A DNA stretch of 64,000 nt. Origin: Halobaculum roseum (lineage in GTDB: Archaea; Halobacteriota; Halobacteria; Halobacteriales; Haloferacaceae). The stretch covers positions 1,506,521 to 1,570,520 of the forward strand of contig NZ_CP082286.1 of the NCBI RefSeq assembly GCF_019880245.1, given 5' to 3'. Of this stretch, positions 27,455 to 35,916 are shown in pieces (the stretch's first letter is position 1; every line of letters begins with the position of its first letter). The position numbers were made by a program, and so were the translations under genes. The notes under the pieces are model-generated. The model had not been told where the DNA came from. It ran no database searches and was given only the letters and a program-made list of their open reading frames with translations.

Positions 27455-28492
27455 CTACTCCGTCGCACGAGCGGCCGCCTCGGCCGCCAGCTCGATCGCC
27501 GCGTCGAGATCCGGTCCCAGCGGCGAGCCGATGACCAGCGAGTCGGCGTGCTCCAGCACCGCGGCCATGCGCTCGGCGACCGCGTCGGCGTCGCCGGCCA
27601 TGCAGAAGGCGTCGACCATCGCGGGCGTGACTAACTCGAACGCCTCCGAAAAGTCGCCGGCGGAGATCCGGTCGCCGATGTCACCCGCCAGGTCGGCGTC
27701 GAGCCCGTGGCGGTCCAGCACCGGCGGGGCGGCGCCGGCGGCGATGAACGCGACCGGGGGGCGGGCGGCCTCCCGGGCGGCCTCGGCGTCCTCGGCGACG
27801 CTGACGGCGGCGTAGGCCGCGAGGTCGAAGTCGCCGCGGGAGTCGGGGCGGTCGGCCGTGCCTTGCTCGACCTGGCCTCTGGCCCACGCGAGGTCGTCGG
27901 GGTGCGAGCCGTTGAACAGCAGGCCGTCGGCGTGCTTCCCCGCCATCCTGCACATGTGGGGCCCCTCGCCGCCGACGTACACCGGGATGTCGGCGCCCTG
28001 CGGGGGCCGGTAGTTTAGCCCCGCGTCGGCGGCGTCGAAGGTCGAGGCGCCGTCGACGCGCTCGCCGGCCCACAGCTTCTGTGCGGTCTTGAACGCCTCC
28101 AGCACCGGCCGGAGGCCCCGCTCGTCGCCGAGGCCGAGGTTGCGGAGGGTGGAGGGGTCGCCGGGGCCGACGCCGAAGACGGCGCGGCCGCCGCTGGCCT
28201 CGTCCAGCGTCGCCACCTTCGAGGCGAGCGTCGCGGGGTGGAACTCCAGCGGGTTGACGACGCCGGGGCCGAGCCGGGCGGTGTCGGTCGCAGCGGCCAA
28301 CTGCGAGAGCACGGAGAAGGCGTCGCGGTTGTTGTAGTGGTGGGAGACGAACAGCGAGTCGAATCCGGCGTCCTCGGCGAGCGTCCCGAGTTCGACCATC
28401 CGGTCGACTGAGTGTTCTGGCGCGAGTTCGATGCCGAGCATCGGCGGGGCGGCGTCCGTCGACTCGTCGCCGGCGTCGATCGGGCTATCCAT
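27455..28492 (-). CDS. mer: F420-dependent 5,10-methylenetetrahydromethanopterin reductase-like (LLM family)
   Basis: 345-residue TIM-barrel oxidoreductase of the bacterial luciferase-like superfamily. 'LFVSHHYNNRDAFSVLSQLAAATDTARLG' and 'GVVNPLEFHPA' follow the Mer pattern, as does the non-prolyl cis-peptide region. It transfers hydride between F420H2 and a C1-folate-type carrier; haloarchaea use a folate-like carrier rather than methanogenesis. It overlaps cofE by 8 bp, and cofE makes the F420 tail, so the pair couples cofactor maturation with its use. Exact substrate is inferred. Confidence 0.85.
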   Translation of the reverse strand: MDSPIDAGDESTDAAPPMLGIELAPEHSVDRMVELGTLAEDAGFDSLFVSHHYNNRDAFSVLSQLAAATDTARLGPGVVNPLEFHPATLASKVATLDEASGGRAVFGVGPGDPSTLRNLGLGDERGLRPVLEAFKTAQKLWAGERVDGASTFDAADAGLNYRPPQGADIPVYVGGEGPHMCRMAGKHADGLLFNGSHPDDLAWARGQVEQGTADRPDSRGDFDLAAYAAVSVAEDAEAAREAARPPVAFIAAGAAPPVLDRHGLDADLAGDIGDRISAGDFSEAFELVTPAMVDAFCMAGDADAVAERMAAVLEHADSLVIGSPLGPDLDAAIELAAEAAARATE

Positions 28493-29240
28493 CGAACTCC
28501 CACCCCCGAACCGCCTGGCGGATCAGGTCGCCGTCAACGTCCCGGAAGTGCGCGTCGCTCTCCGCGTGGTCCCCCCACTCGAAACCGCGGACGACGACGA
28601 CCGGGGTTCCGTCGTCGCCCTCGCCGGCGACGAGGTTGGCGGCCGCCGCGAGTTCGTCGGCGACGTTCTCGACGGTCACCCCGAGTTCGCGGCCGTCGCG
28701 GTCCGACTCGCCGCGCCAGTCGCGGGCCGGCGCCATCCCGGCCCAGCCGACGGCGACGCCGCGCTGGCCGTGACGGAACGGCCGCCCGCAGGTATCGGTG
28801 ACGAGCACGCGGTCGGCGGGCAGTCCCTCACGGATGCGCTCGGCCGAGTCGGAGGGACGCTCCGGCAACAGGAGGAGGTCGCCCTCGGGGACGTTCGAGC
28901 GGTCGATGCCGGCGTTGACGCCGACGTGGCCGAACCGGCTCTCGGTGAGCAGGAACGGCGCCTCCATGATCACCTCCGTCGACTCCTCCAGGACGGCCTG
29001 TGCGAATCGGGGGTCCTTCTCGTCGCCCGAGATCTCCGAGAGGCGGTCGGCGATCTCCCGCGCTCGCGGGCCGGCAGGGAAGTCGTCGAGGTCGAACGCG
29101 CGGCCCTCGGCCTTCGAGACGACCGTCGAGGCGACGCAGACCACGTCGTCGGGACGGAGGTCGACCCGGTCGCGGACGAGCGCCGCGAGGTCGTCCCCCT
29201 CCCGGATCTCGGGGAGCTCGGGGACGGCGAACAGTTCCAT
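28485..29240 (-). CDS. cofE: coenzyme F420-0:L-glutamate ligase
   Basis: 251 residues from ATG 29240; upstream in-frame codons are not family-like. CofE adds glutamates to F420-0 using GTP. Typical segments are 'VPELPEIREGDDLAALV' at the N-terminus, 'VVSKAEGR', 'VGVNAGIDRSNVPEGDLLLLP' and 'VTDTCGRPFRHGQRGVAVGWAG'. Length fits archaeal CofE. Operon with mer, which starts inside its last codons. Confidence 0.93.
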   Translation of the reverse strand: MELFAVPELPEIREGDDLAALVRDRVDLRPDDVVCVASTVVSKAEGRAFDLDDFPAGPRAREIADRLSEISGDEKDPRFAQAVLEESTEVIMEAPFLLTESRFGHVGVNAGIDRSNVPEGDLLLLPERPSDSAERIREGLPADRVLVTDTCGRPFRHGQRGVAVGWAGMAPARDWRGESDRDGRELGVTVENVADELAAAANLVAGEGDDGTPVVVVRGFEWGDHAESDAHFRDVDGDLIRQAVRGWEFDG

Positions 29241-29389
29241 ACCCGCCCTGCGGTCGTCGCCCGCAAAAGCGCGCCGGTGGTGGTACTCGTATCCGGTGTT
29301 CGCGTCCACACCGCCGCGGCGACCCGGTCGCGACCGCCGTTCGGGCCGCCGTCGGTACCTCGAAGTCGCCGGCGCGTCCAGTGTGGCAC

Positions 29390-30766
29390 ATGGCACACGT
29401 CGTCACCGCCTTCCTCCGCGACCGCGGCGAGGTGCTCCTCGTCCGCCGGGGCGACGCCGTCGGCACCTACTCGGGGCGCTGGGGCGGCGTCTCGGGGTAC
29501 GTCGAGGACGAGACCGACGACCCGGTCGACGACGCGCTCCGGGAGATCCGAGAGGAAACCGGCATCGGCAAGACGGACCTGACGCTCGTCCGCCGCGGCG
29601 ACACGGTCGCCGTCCACGACGCCGAGGGGGCGTTCACCGTCCACCCGTTCCTGTTCGACTGCGACACGCGGGCCGTGGAGCCGAACGAGGAGCTGGCCGC
29701 GACCGAGTGGGTCCAGCCGCCGGCGATGCTGGAGCGGGAGACGGTGCCGCGGCTGTGGGACGCTTACCGCGCCGTCGGCCCGACCGCCGAGACCGTGGCC
29801 GCCGACCGAACGCACGGCTCCGCGTCCGTCTCGGTCCGCGCGCTGGAGGCGCTTCGCGACGAGGCCGCCGACGCGACGCTCGCGGGCCACCCGTGGGAGT
29901 CGGTCGCCGACGCCGCCCGCGCCCTGCGGGACGCCCGGCCGGGAATGACCGCGCTCGCGACGCGAGTGAACCGCGTGATGAGCGAGGCCGACCGAAGGGA
30001 GGCCTCGACACGAACGGGGAACACAGTGACCCGTGAGGGGAACGAGGCCGATCGGACGCCGGCGGCGGTCCGGGACCGGGCGGTCGCCGCCGTCGCCGAC
30101 GCGGTCGCGGCCGACGACCTGGCGGCACGGGAGACGGCCGCGGTGCTGGCCGACCACGGGGACGGCGACGACGGCGGGTCGCCGGCGCTGCTCACGCTGT
30201 CGCGCTCGGGCACCGTCGCCGAGGTGCTGTCCGACGCCGACGGCCCGGTGTTCGTCGCCGAGTCCGAGCCGGGCGGCGAGGGACGCGAGGTGGCCGCGTC
30301 GCTGGCGGCCGGCGACGACGAGCCGGCGACCGACGACCGCGCGGTGACGCTCCTCCCGGATTCGGCGGTCGCGTCGCTGCTCGCCGACGGCCGCGTCGAC
30401 GCCGCGCTCGTCGGCGCCGACGCGGTGTTCCCGGACGGCGGCGTCGCCAACAAGGTCGGCACCCGCGGGCTGGCGCTGGCGGCCGCCCGCGAGGGCGTGC
30501 CGGTGTACGCGGCGACCGCGCGCGACAAGGTGGTCCCCGCCGGGGCGGCGTTCCACCCGGAGGAGGCACCCTTCGAGGCGGCCGAAGGCGTGGAGACGTA
30601 CGCGCCGCTGTTCGACCGCGCGCCGGCCGACTGCGTGACCGTCGTGACCGAGGACGGCCCGCTCGACCCCGAGACGGTGCGTGCGATGGCCGAGGAACAC
30701 CGCGCGCTGGCGGCGTGGGACCGCGACGGCGACGCGGACCGCGGCGACGACGATGGGAAGGAGTGA
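29390..30766 (+). CDS. Nudix hydrolase fused to an eIF2B/MtnA-like domain
   Basis: 458 residues from ATG 29390; GTG 29381 is also in frame. Residues 1-130 are a Nudix fold. The box 'GYVEDETDDPVDDALREIREETG' begins near 36 and has Asp where the first conserved Glu is usual, plus one extra residue. Residues 160-440 are an eIF2B alpha/ribose-1,5-bisphosphate isomerase-like domain with 'GADAVFPDGGVANKVGTRG' near 342-360. The isomerases' catalytic Cys (in a THC-type motif) is absent: 'LTLSRSGTV' is found instead. A nucleotide-sugar or AMP-salvage link is plausible; the reaction is unknown. Confidence 0.78.
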   Translation: MAHVVTAFLRDRGEVLLVRRGDAVGTYSGRWGGVSGYVEDETDDPVDDALREIREETGIGKTDLTLVRRGDTVAVHDAEGAFTVHPFLFDCDTRAVEPNEELAATEWVQPPAMLERETVPRLWDAYRAVGPTAETVAADRTHGSASVSVRALEALRDEAADATLAGHPWESVADAARALRDARPGMTALATRVNRVMSEADRREASTRTGNTVTREGNEADRTPAAVRDRAVAAVADAVAADDLAARETAAVLADHGDGDDGGSPALLTLSRSGTVAEVLSDADGPVFVAESEPGGEGREVAASLAAGDDEPATDDRAVTLLPDSAVASLLADGRVDAALVGADAVFPDGGVANKVGTRGLALAAAREGVPVYAATARDKVVPAGAAFHPEEAPFEAAEGVETYAPLFDRAPADCVTVVTEDGPLDPETVRAMAEEHRALAAWDRDGDADRGDDDGKE

Positions 30767-31163
30767 TACGCGCCGGTCAGGGCCCAGTTCAACGTGCCCT
30801 CTCTACCGACCAAACACCGTCGCCCCCCACGGAGATAGACGGGGTTTTACTTGTCCGAGCAGGGATCCTACTCGTGGTGGCAATGACGAGCGTTACCCCC
30901 GCAGAGCCCCTTGTGACGATACTCTTTAACTGAGCCACCACTCTCTCAGCAGTTACAGTCGAATCCCTGGAGAGACGTGTCTCGGACCGCCGTATCTACT
31001 TCGTCGGGATCAATGTCCGCTTTGCGGAAGTGCAAGGAGAAAGCCCCGAGCTTCAGGGCGGGGAGGATCCGACACGCTCTTTCACAGTCCACCGCTCGAT
31101 GGCACGGTTAGATATTCTACGCTAATCCAAATTATTAAATCATATTTATTACGTATATCATGT
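30767..31163. other. intergenic region with transposon relics, left flank of the TnpB element
   Basis: About 400 bp without an intact gene. On the minus strand a short frame from about 31070 to the stop at 30946 ends 'SLQGFDCNC', which may be the tail of a broken gene. A transposon-end-like hairpin lies at 31041-31073. From about 31100 the DNA becomes AT-rich and contains CATATTTATTAC (about 31139-31150), a likely TATA box for tnpB. Confidence 0.55.
31041..31073 (+). repeat. solitary TnpB-type right-end hairpin (relic)
   Basis: AAAGCCCCGAGCTTCAGGGC followed by GGGGAGGATCC forms a hairpin (CCCC...GGGG with a GAAGCT-like loop region) followed by GAGGAT. Haloarchaeal TnpB elements commonly end with this kind of hairpin plus GAGGATGTCA. 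It lies upstream of the present tnpB in the orientation of a 3' end, so it probably belongs to an older, lost element. Confidence 0.45.
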
Positions 31164-32444
31164 ATGGCGAATCAGGTCGTCACCCGCACCTATACTGCTT
31201 CCATTCGGAATCAGCCACAGGTGTCCGACGACCTTGATTCGCTCGGGTTCTCTGCCTCGAAACTCTGGAACGTTGGACGGTGGGTTTGCGACCGCGTCTG
31301 GTCAGAGATCGGCTACATACCCGGTCACAACGAACTCACTTCGTACCTCAAGTCCCACGAACGCTACGATGATCTGCATTCTCAGTCAAGTCAGCGCGTT
31401 CTTCAGGAACTCGCTGAGGCGTTCCGTAGCTGGTACGGCAAACGACGCAACGGAGATACGAGAGCGAATCCACCGAAGTACCGCAAGCACGGCGACGACC
31501 ACCCACGAAGCACGGTCACGTTCAAGCAGAAAGGCTTCAAACTCGACGCCCAGTACGACCGGGTCCGACTCAGCAAAGGGTCGAACCTGAAAGAATACTG
31601 GTCGGACTTCATCCTCTGCGAGTATCAGACCAGACCTGACGTTGACCTCTCCACCGTAGAGAACGTCCAACAGGTACGAGCTGTCTGGACTGGTGACGAG
31701 TGGGAACTCCATTTCGTTTGCAACGTCGAAATCGACGTATCCGAAGCACCCGGTCTGAAGACCGTGGGCGTTGACCTCGGTATCAACAACTTCGCCGCCC
31801 TCGCCTACGAAGGCGGCCACAGCGAACTGTACCCGTTGAACTGTTTGAAGCAGGACGACTACTACTTCAGCAAGCGACTCGCTCGATGTGACGATTCGGA
31901 CTCCGAGCAGGCCACGCGGCTGAACCAAAAGAAGTCAGCTCGCCGCACCCACTACTTCCACACGCTCGCCAAACACATCGTCCAACGATGTGTGGACGAA
32001 GGTGTTGGAACGATTGTGGTGGGTGACCTCTCCGGTATCCGCAAGGACGAGGAGAACGGGGAGTCGAAGGACTGGGGAAAGCACGGTAACCTGGACCTAC
32101 ACTCGTGGGCGTTCGACCGCTTCACAGACCTACTCACCTACAAGGGCGAGATGGAGGGTATCACGGTCGAGCAGGTGTCTGAGCGAGATACGTCCAAGTC
32201 GTGTTCGTGTTGTGGAAGAATGCGTGACGCGAACCGTGTTGAACGCGGACTGTACGTGTGCGATGACTGCGGTACGGTGGCGAACGCTGACGTCAACGGT
32301 GCCGAGAACATTCGACAGAAAGTATCTCCGAGTCTCGCCTGTGATGGGGGAGATAGGAGTAACGGCTGGTTGGCACAGCCATCGACGTACCTGTTCCACA
32401 AGGAAACTGGTGCATTCGCACCTCAAGAACGGATCACGTCGTAA
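31164..32444 (+). CDS. tnpB: TnpB RNA-guided nuclease-like protein
   Basis: 426 residues, full length. A helical/WED N-terminal half is followed by a RuvC fold with D204 in 'GVDLGINN', a second motif 'VVGDLSGIR' (about 285-293), a zinc finger with C347/C350 and C366/C369, and D376 in 'NADVNGAENI'. TnpB proteins of this kind use an RNA from the element's right end to cut the donor site. The middle RuvC Glu position reads Gly-Asp, so activity should be tested rather than assumed. ATG at 31164 with a TATA about 20 nt upstream. GC is lower than in flanking genes. Confidence 0.93.
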   Translation: MANQVVTRTYTASIRNQPQVSDDLDSLGFSASKLWNVGRWVCDRVWSEIGYIPGHNELTSYLKSHERYDDLHSQSSQRVLQELAEAFRSWYGKRRNGDTRANPPKYRKHGDDHPRSTVTFKQKGFKLDAQYDRVRLSKGSNLKEYWSDFILCEYQTRPDVDLSTVENVQQVRAVWTGDEWELHFVCNVEIDVSEAPGLKTVGVDLGINNFAALAYEGGHSELYPLNCLKQDDYYFSKRLARCDDSDSEQATRLNQKKSARRTHYFHTLAKHIVQRCVDEGVGTIVVGDLSGIRKDEENGESKDWGKHGNLDLHSWAFDRFTDLLTYKGEMEGITVEQVSERDTSKSCSCCGRMRDANRVERGLYVCDDCGTVANADVNGAENIRQKVSPSLACDGGDRSNGWLAQPSTYLFHKETGAFAPQERITS

Positions 32445-32495
32445 ACCAGAAGATCCCAACGTGGGAATCCTCGACTACGGGAGAGGAGGATGTCA
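32380..32495 (+). ncRNA. putative omega RNA 3' end (right end of the TnpB element)
   Basis: The end of tnpB and the 50 bp beyond it should encode the TnpB guide-RNA scaffold. The downstream part has an imperfect hairpin (TCCTC at 32468-32472 with GAGGA at 32485-32489) and the terminal GAGGATGTCAA. The flanking bases 32496-32515 would then be the guide. The 5' limit is arbitrary. Confidence 0.4.
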
Positions 32496-32659
32496 ACCCC
32501 ACCGAGCCCCGTTGACGAGGGATTCACCCGAGCCGCCCGATACCGACTCCCGAGCCGCGGCTGTGTGGCGTACACGTGAGGGCTCGCGGTGTGTTACATC
32601 ACGAGCGACTGCCCTCGTCTCCGTAGAAGAACCTTCGCCGGGAGCGCTGCGTCCGTCGG

Positions 32660-33892
32660 CTACTCTGCCGCCTCGCCCGCGGCGCCCTCCTCCCGCGCGC
32701 CCAAGTGGCTCCGCAGCGTGTCCACGTCCTTGTTCCCGGCGCCGGTGTTGAGCAGGACGACCGTGTCGTCCTCCCCCAGTTCGCCGCGCTCGGCGAGCTC
32801 GAACGCCCCCGACACCGCCGACGCGCACGTCGCGCCGACCTCGATCCCTTCCGCCTGCGCGACCTCGATCGCGGCATCGAGGATGGCCCGGTCGCTCGTG
32901 GCGACGGCGCCGCCGCCGGACTCCTCGATCGCGTCGAGGATCCACGGCGACGCGCCCGGGTCGGGCACCGCGATGCCGTTACAGACGGTGGTGATGTCCG
33001 CCCACGCCTCGTGGACCTCGGCACCCTCCTCGAAGGCGCGCACGACCGGCGCACAGCCCTCGGCCTGCGCGGCGTACATCCCGGGCAGGTCGTCGATGAG
33101 ACCCAGCTCGCGGAACTCCGTCGCGGCCTTGTGCATCCCGATCAGGCCGACGCCGCCGCCGGTGGGGTACACGACCGCGTCGGGCACGTCCCAGTCGAGC
33201 TGCTCGATGGTCTCGTAGGCCATCGTCTTCTTCACGTCGTGGCGATACGGCGTCACGAACGTCTTCGTGGAGTACCAGCCGGCCGCGTCGCCCTCGGCCC
33301 CGGGCTCCATCGCGGCGGCGTACTCGGCGCCGGCGTCGGTGATCTCCCCCTCGGCGACCCGGAGGTCGCCGCCGTGGACCTCCGTCATCGCCTTCTGAGT
33401 GAAGCCGGCGCGGTCGGGGAGGAACACGTGCGAGTCCAGTCCCGCGCGGGCGGCGTAGGCGCTGGCGGCCTGTCCCGCGTTGCCGGCGCTGTTGAGCGCG
33501 ATCGCGTCGGCGCCGTGTTCGACCGCGGCGGTGACGGCGCCCGTCTGGCCGCGGTCCTTGAACGTCCCCGTCGGGTTGCGCCCCTCGTCCTTGATGTAGA
33601 CGGCGCCGACGCCCATGCGGTCGGCGAGCCTCGGACACTCGACGAGCGGCGTCGCGCCCTCGCCCAACGAGACGGCGACCTCGCGGGAGAACGGGAGCAG
33701 CTCCTCGTAGCGCCACAGCGAGTCGAACGGGCGCGATTCGAGTGCCTCCCGGGAGAGGTCGACCGCGTCGAGGTCGTACTCGGGGTCGGTGATGCCGCCG
33801 CAGTCGGGACAGCGGTGGGTCACCTCGCTCGGGTCGTGGCGCGCGTCGCAGTCGATACAGCGCAGCGCGACGAAGGCGTCGGTGGTTCGCAT
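32660..33892 (-). CDS. thrC: threonine synthase
   Basis: 410 residues. A PLP enzyme converting O-phosphohomoserine to threonine. An N-terminal zinc ribbon (C12, C15, C28, C31) is typical of archaeal ThrC. The PLP lysine is K112 in 'NPTGTFKDRGQ'; 'SAGNAGQAASAYAARAG' and 'YPTGGGVGLIG' bind the cofactor phosphate. Start ATG at 33892. Monocistronic. Related cysteate or diaminopropionate enzymes are less likely given the ribbon. Confidence 0.92.
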   Translation of the reverse strand: MRTTDAFVALRCIDCDARHDPSEVTHRCPDCGGITDPEYDLDAVDLSREALESRPFDSLWRYEELLPFSREVAVSLGEGATPLVECPRLADRMGVGAVYIKDEGRNPTGTFKDRGQTGAVTAAVEHGADAIALNSAGNAGQAASAYAARAGLDSHVFLPDRAGFTQKAMTEVHGGDLRVAEGEITDAGAEYAAAMEPGAEGDAAGWYSTKTFVTPYRHDVKKTMAYETIEQLDWDVPDAVVYPTGGGVGLIGMHKAATEFRELGLIDDLPGMYAAQAEGCAPVVRAFEEGAEVHEAWADITTVCNGIAVPDPGASPWILDAIEESGGGAVATSDRAILDAAIEVAQAEGIEVGATCASAVSGAFELAERGELGEDDTVVLLNTGAGNKDVDTLRSHLGAREEGAAGEAAE

Positions 33893-33998
33893 GGGTGCCG
33901 GCTCGGCGGGGCGCGACTAACCCCTTGTGCATCCGGCGGTCCGCACGGTGAATCGAGGCTGTGGTCGGGTCACGCCGGCTCGACGGCGGTGACTCGCC

Positions 33999-34766
33999 TC
34001 ACTCCACGCGCGTCACGATCCCGCGAACCTCCCTGCGGTACGCGTCGGGCGTGAGGCCCAGGTCCACGTCGACGGTGACGGTGATCGCCTCCGAGAGCTC
34101 CTGATCGACGGCCCGTGTGACGTTCTCCGCGGGGTAGGCGCCGCCGGCGATCAGGAGGCCGCCGTCGTGGATCCACGAGGCGAGCAGCCCCTCGACGGCG
34201 ACGCTGCCGCCCTCGACGGTGACCGTCTCCCCGCGCACGTCGAACGAGAGCGCGTCGAACTCGAAGGCCGCGCGGTACTCGGTGAGCGCGGCGTCCTCCC
34301 CCGTCTCGACCGTCAGCGTCCCGGCGTCGCTCGCCGAGATGTCGGTGAGGCCGGCCGACGAGAGCTGCGACTCGAACTGGCCGCGGGCGACCTCGCCCGC
34401 GCGGGCCGCGAGTTCCTCCCGCGCCGACTCCACCGGAACGTCGGCGAGGTTCGGCGAAAAGGCGATCCGGCTGGCGAAGACGTTCGACAGCGGCGCGTCG
34501 AGCGCCCCCAGGGTCTTCTCGGAGACCTCGGCGCGCAGCGCCGCGTCGTCGTACACGCGGGTGACCGCCGTCGCGGTCACGTCGACGCCGGCGACCGTCC
34601 GCGAGAGCACCTCCTCGGTGTCGGCGCGCGTGCGCTCCCATCCCCCCTCCTCCAGCCGGTCCGCCGGCAGCGACGGGGCCCGGACGGTCCCCGACGCGGT
34701 CCCGCAGCCGGCCAGCCCCGCGACGCCGGCGGCGGCCGCGCCCGCGAGGAATCGTCGTCTGTCCAT
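33999..34766 (-). CDS. Tat-exported lipoprotein, DUF6517 family
   Basis: 255 residues from ATG 34766, giving the Tat signal 'MDRRRFLAGAAAAGVAGLAGCG' style start with a lipobox Cys; the 8 residues before it are not needed. The mature part is a mixed alpha/beta domain with 'VYDDAALRAEVSEKTLGALDAP' and no catalytic motif. I recall the family as haloarchaeal DUF6517. Surface-located, function unknown. Confidence 0.8.
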   Translation of the reverse strand: MDRRRFLAGAAAAGVAGLAGCGTASGTVRAPSLPADRLEEGGWERTRADTEEVLSRTVAGVDVTATAVTRVYDDAALRAEVSEKTLGALDAPLSNVFASRIAFSPNLADVPVESAREELAARAGEVARGQFESQLSSAGLTDISASDAGTLTVETGEDAALTEYRAAFEFDALSFDVRGETVTVEGGSVAVEGLLASWIHDGGLLIAGGAYPAENVTRAVDQELSEAITVTVDVDLGLTPDAYRREVRGIVTRVE

Positions 34767-34891
34767 GCAGGCGGGGAGCCGACGCGACACAAAAGCCCGT
34801 CGTCGCGGGTATCACCCCCGATAGCGACCGATCCGTTCCGGGTTACCCCACGGGTGCGAGCGCTTTTGTCCGTCCGGTCCCGCGCCCCGGT

Positions 34892-35857
34892 ATGGAGTTC
34901 GGCTTCGAGTTGGCGCTGTGTGCCCACCTCGAGCGGGCGACCGACTGGGTGCTCGCGCGCCAGCTCGGCGGCGCAGTCGCCGCCCCCGGGAGCCGCGTCG
35001 TCGACGTTGTCGGGCTCGTCCCCGGCCCGTCGTTCGAGGAGCGCGCCCGCATCACCGACCGGACGATCCCGCCGAAGGCCGTCGAGAGCGACGCGGGCGT
35101 CGCCGAGGCGGTGCCGGTCACCGAGGCCGTCGACGCCCACCCGGACCGCGCGCGCGGCATCGTCGACGCCGCCGTCGACCGCGGCTTCTTCACCGAGGAG
35201 CGTCGCGGCGGGCGGCGCTACGTCCGCAAGGCGACGTGCTACCCCGACGACTGGGTCGACGAGCTGGTCGCCGTCGAGAACAAGCCCGACCTCGGGCGCC
35301 CGGGCGACCTCCGGCGACAGCTCCGGGTCGACGCCAGCCTCGCGCTGTTCGACCGGGTCGTCCTCGCGACAGCGAGCCACGTCACCGGCGCGCATCTGAA
35401 CCGGATCCCCGAGGCCGTCGGCGTCTGGCGCTTCCGCCCGGAGACGGGCGAGCGACGGGTGATCCGCGAGGCGACCCCGCTCGACGCCGACGGCCCGGGC
35501 GTGGAACTGCTCGCCGAGCACCCCGGCCGCGCGGACGTGGCGCTCGTGAGCGCCGCCGAGAAGGCCGAGAAGCGCCGCCGGATCGCCGAGCGCGCCTACG
35601 GGAAGGGCTGGCGGACCTACGAGTTCCCGGCCTGCGGCAACTGCGAGGCGACCGCCGACGGGCGGCCCCGCTGTGCCCACTTCGACCGCGTCGTCGACCC
35701 CGCGAGCGACTGCGGGGAGTCGTGTCCGGGGTGGGAGCCGGACGAACCGGCCGCCGACGGCGACGACGCCGCGGCGCTGCGCGACGCGCGGACCCCCTGG
35801 ACGCGCGACCCGCCCGGCGTCGCGCGCCGGCAGGCGGGACTGGATCGGTTCGGCTGA
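34892..35857 (+). CDS. DUF5787 protein, PD-(D/E)XK nuclease-like with cysteine cluster
   Basis: 321 residues. A putative nuclease core can be traced: D38 in 'VVDVVGLV', E129-x-K131 in 'VAVENKPD', and Q143 in 'RRQLRVD', followed by a strand and 'ATASH'. Cysteines C10, C248, C251, C261, C274 and C278 bracket this core, much like the Fe-S clasp of Cas4 and AddB nucleases. The family name is from memory. There are no cas or recombination genes nearby. Proposed role, DNA end processing, is inference. Confidence 0.65.
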   Translation: MEFGFELALCAHLERATDWVLARQLGGAVAAPGSRVVDVVGLVPGPSFEERARITDRTIPPKAVESDAGVAEAVPVTEAVDAHPDRARGIVDAAVDRGFFTEERRGGRRYVRKATCYPDDWVDELVAVENKPDLGRPGDLRRQLRVDASLALFDRVVLATASHVTGAHLNRIPEAVGVWRFRPETGERRVIREATPLDADGPGVELLAEHPGRADVALVSAAEKAEKRRRIAERAYGKGWRTYEFPACGNCEATADGRPRCAHFDRVVDPASDCGESCPGWEPDEPAADGDDAAALRDARTPWTRDPPGVARRQAGLDRFG

Positions 35858-35916
35858 CCGTCGGGCGGGGGTCCGAGGCGAGCGAACCGGCGCGATCGAA
35901 CCGCCACCGGATCCGC

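Larger units (their letters stand above)
31126..32495 (+). mobile_element. IS200/IS605-superfamily (IS1341-type) element with TnpB only
   Basis: The element carries tnpB but no Y1 transposase tnpA, so it cannot move alone and would need a TnpA in trans. The right boundary is set by the GGAGGATGTCAA end at about 32484-32495. The left boundary is uncertain; the AT-rich segment before tnpB is taken as included. The base composition differs from the surrounding chromosome. Confidence 0.6.

Noticed and set aside
29390-30766. Methylthioribose-1-phosphate isomerase (MtnA) or ribose-1,5-bisphosphate isomerase
   Set aside because: The catalytic cysteine motif of both enzymes is absent and a Nudix domain is fused at the N-terminus.
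30767-31163. A Y1 transposase (TnpA) gene accompanying tnpB
   Set aside because: No frame with the HUH and tyrosine motifs exists on either side of tnpB.
34892-35857. CRISPR-associated Cas4
   Set aside because: The core resembles Cas4, but no CRISPR or cas gene is in the window; the family appears to be haloarchaeal and free-standing.
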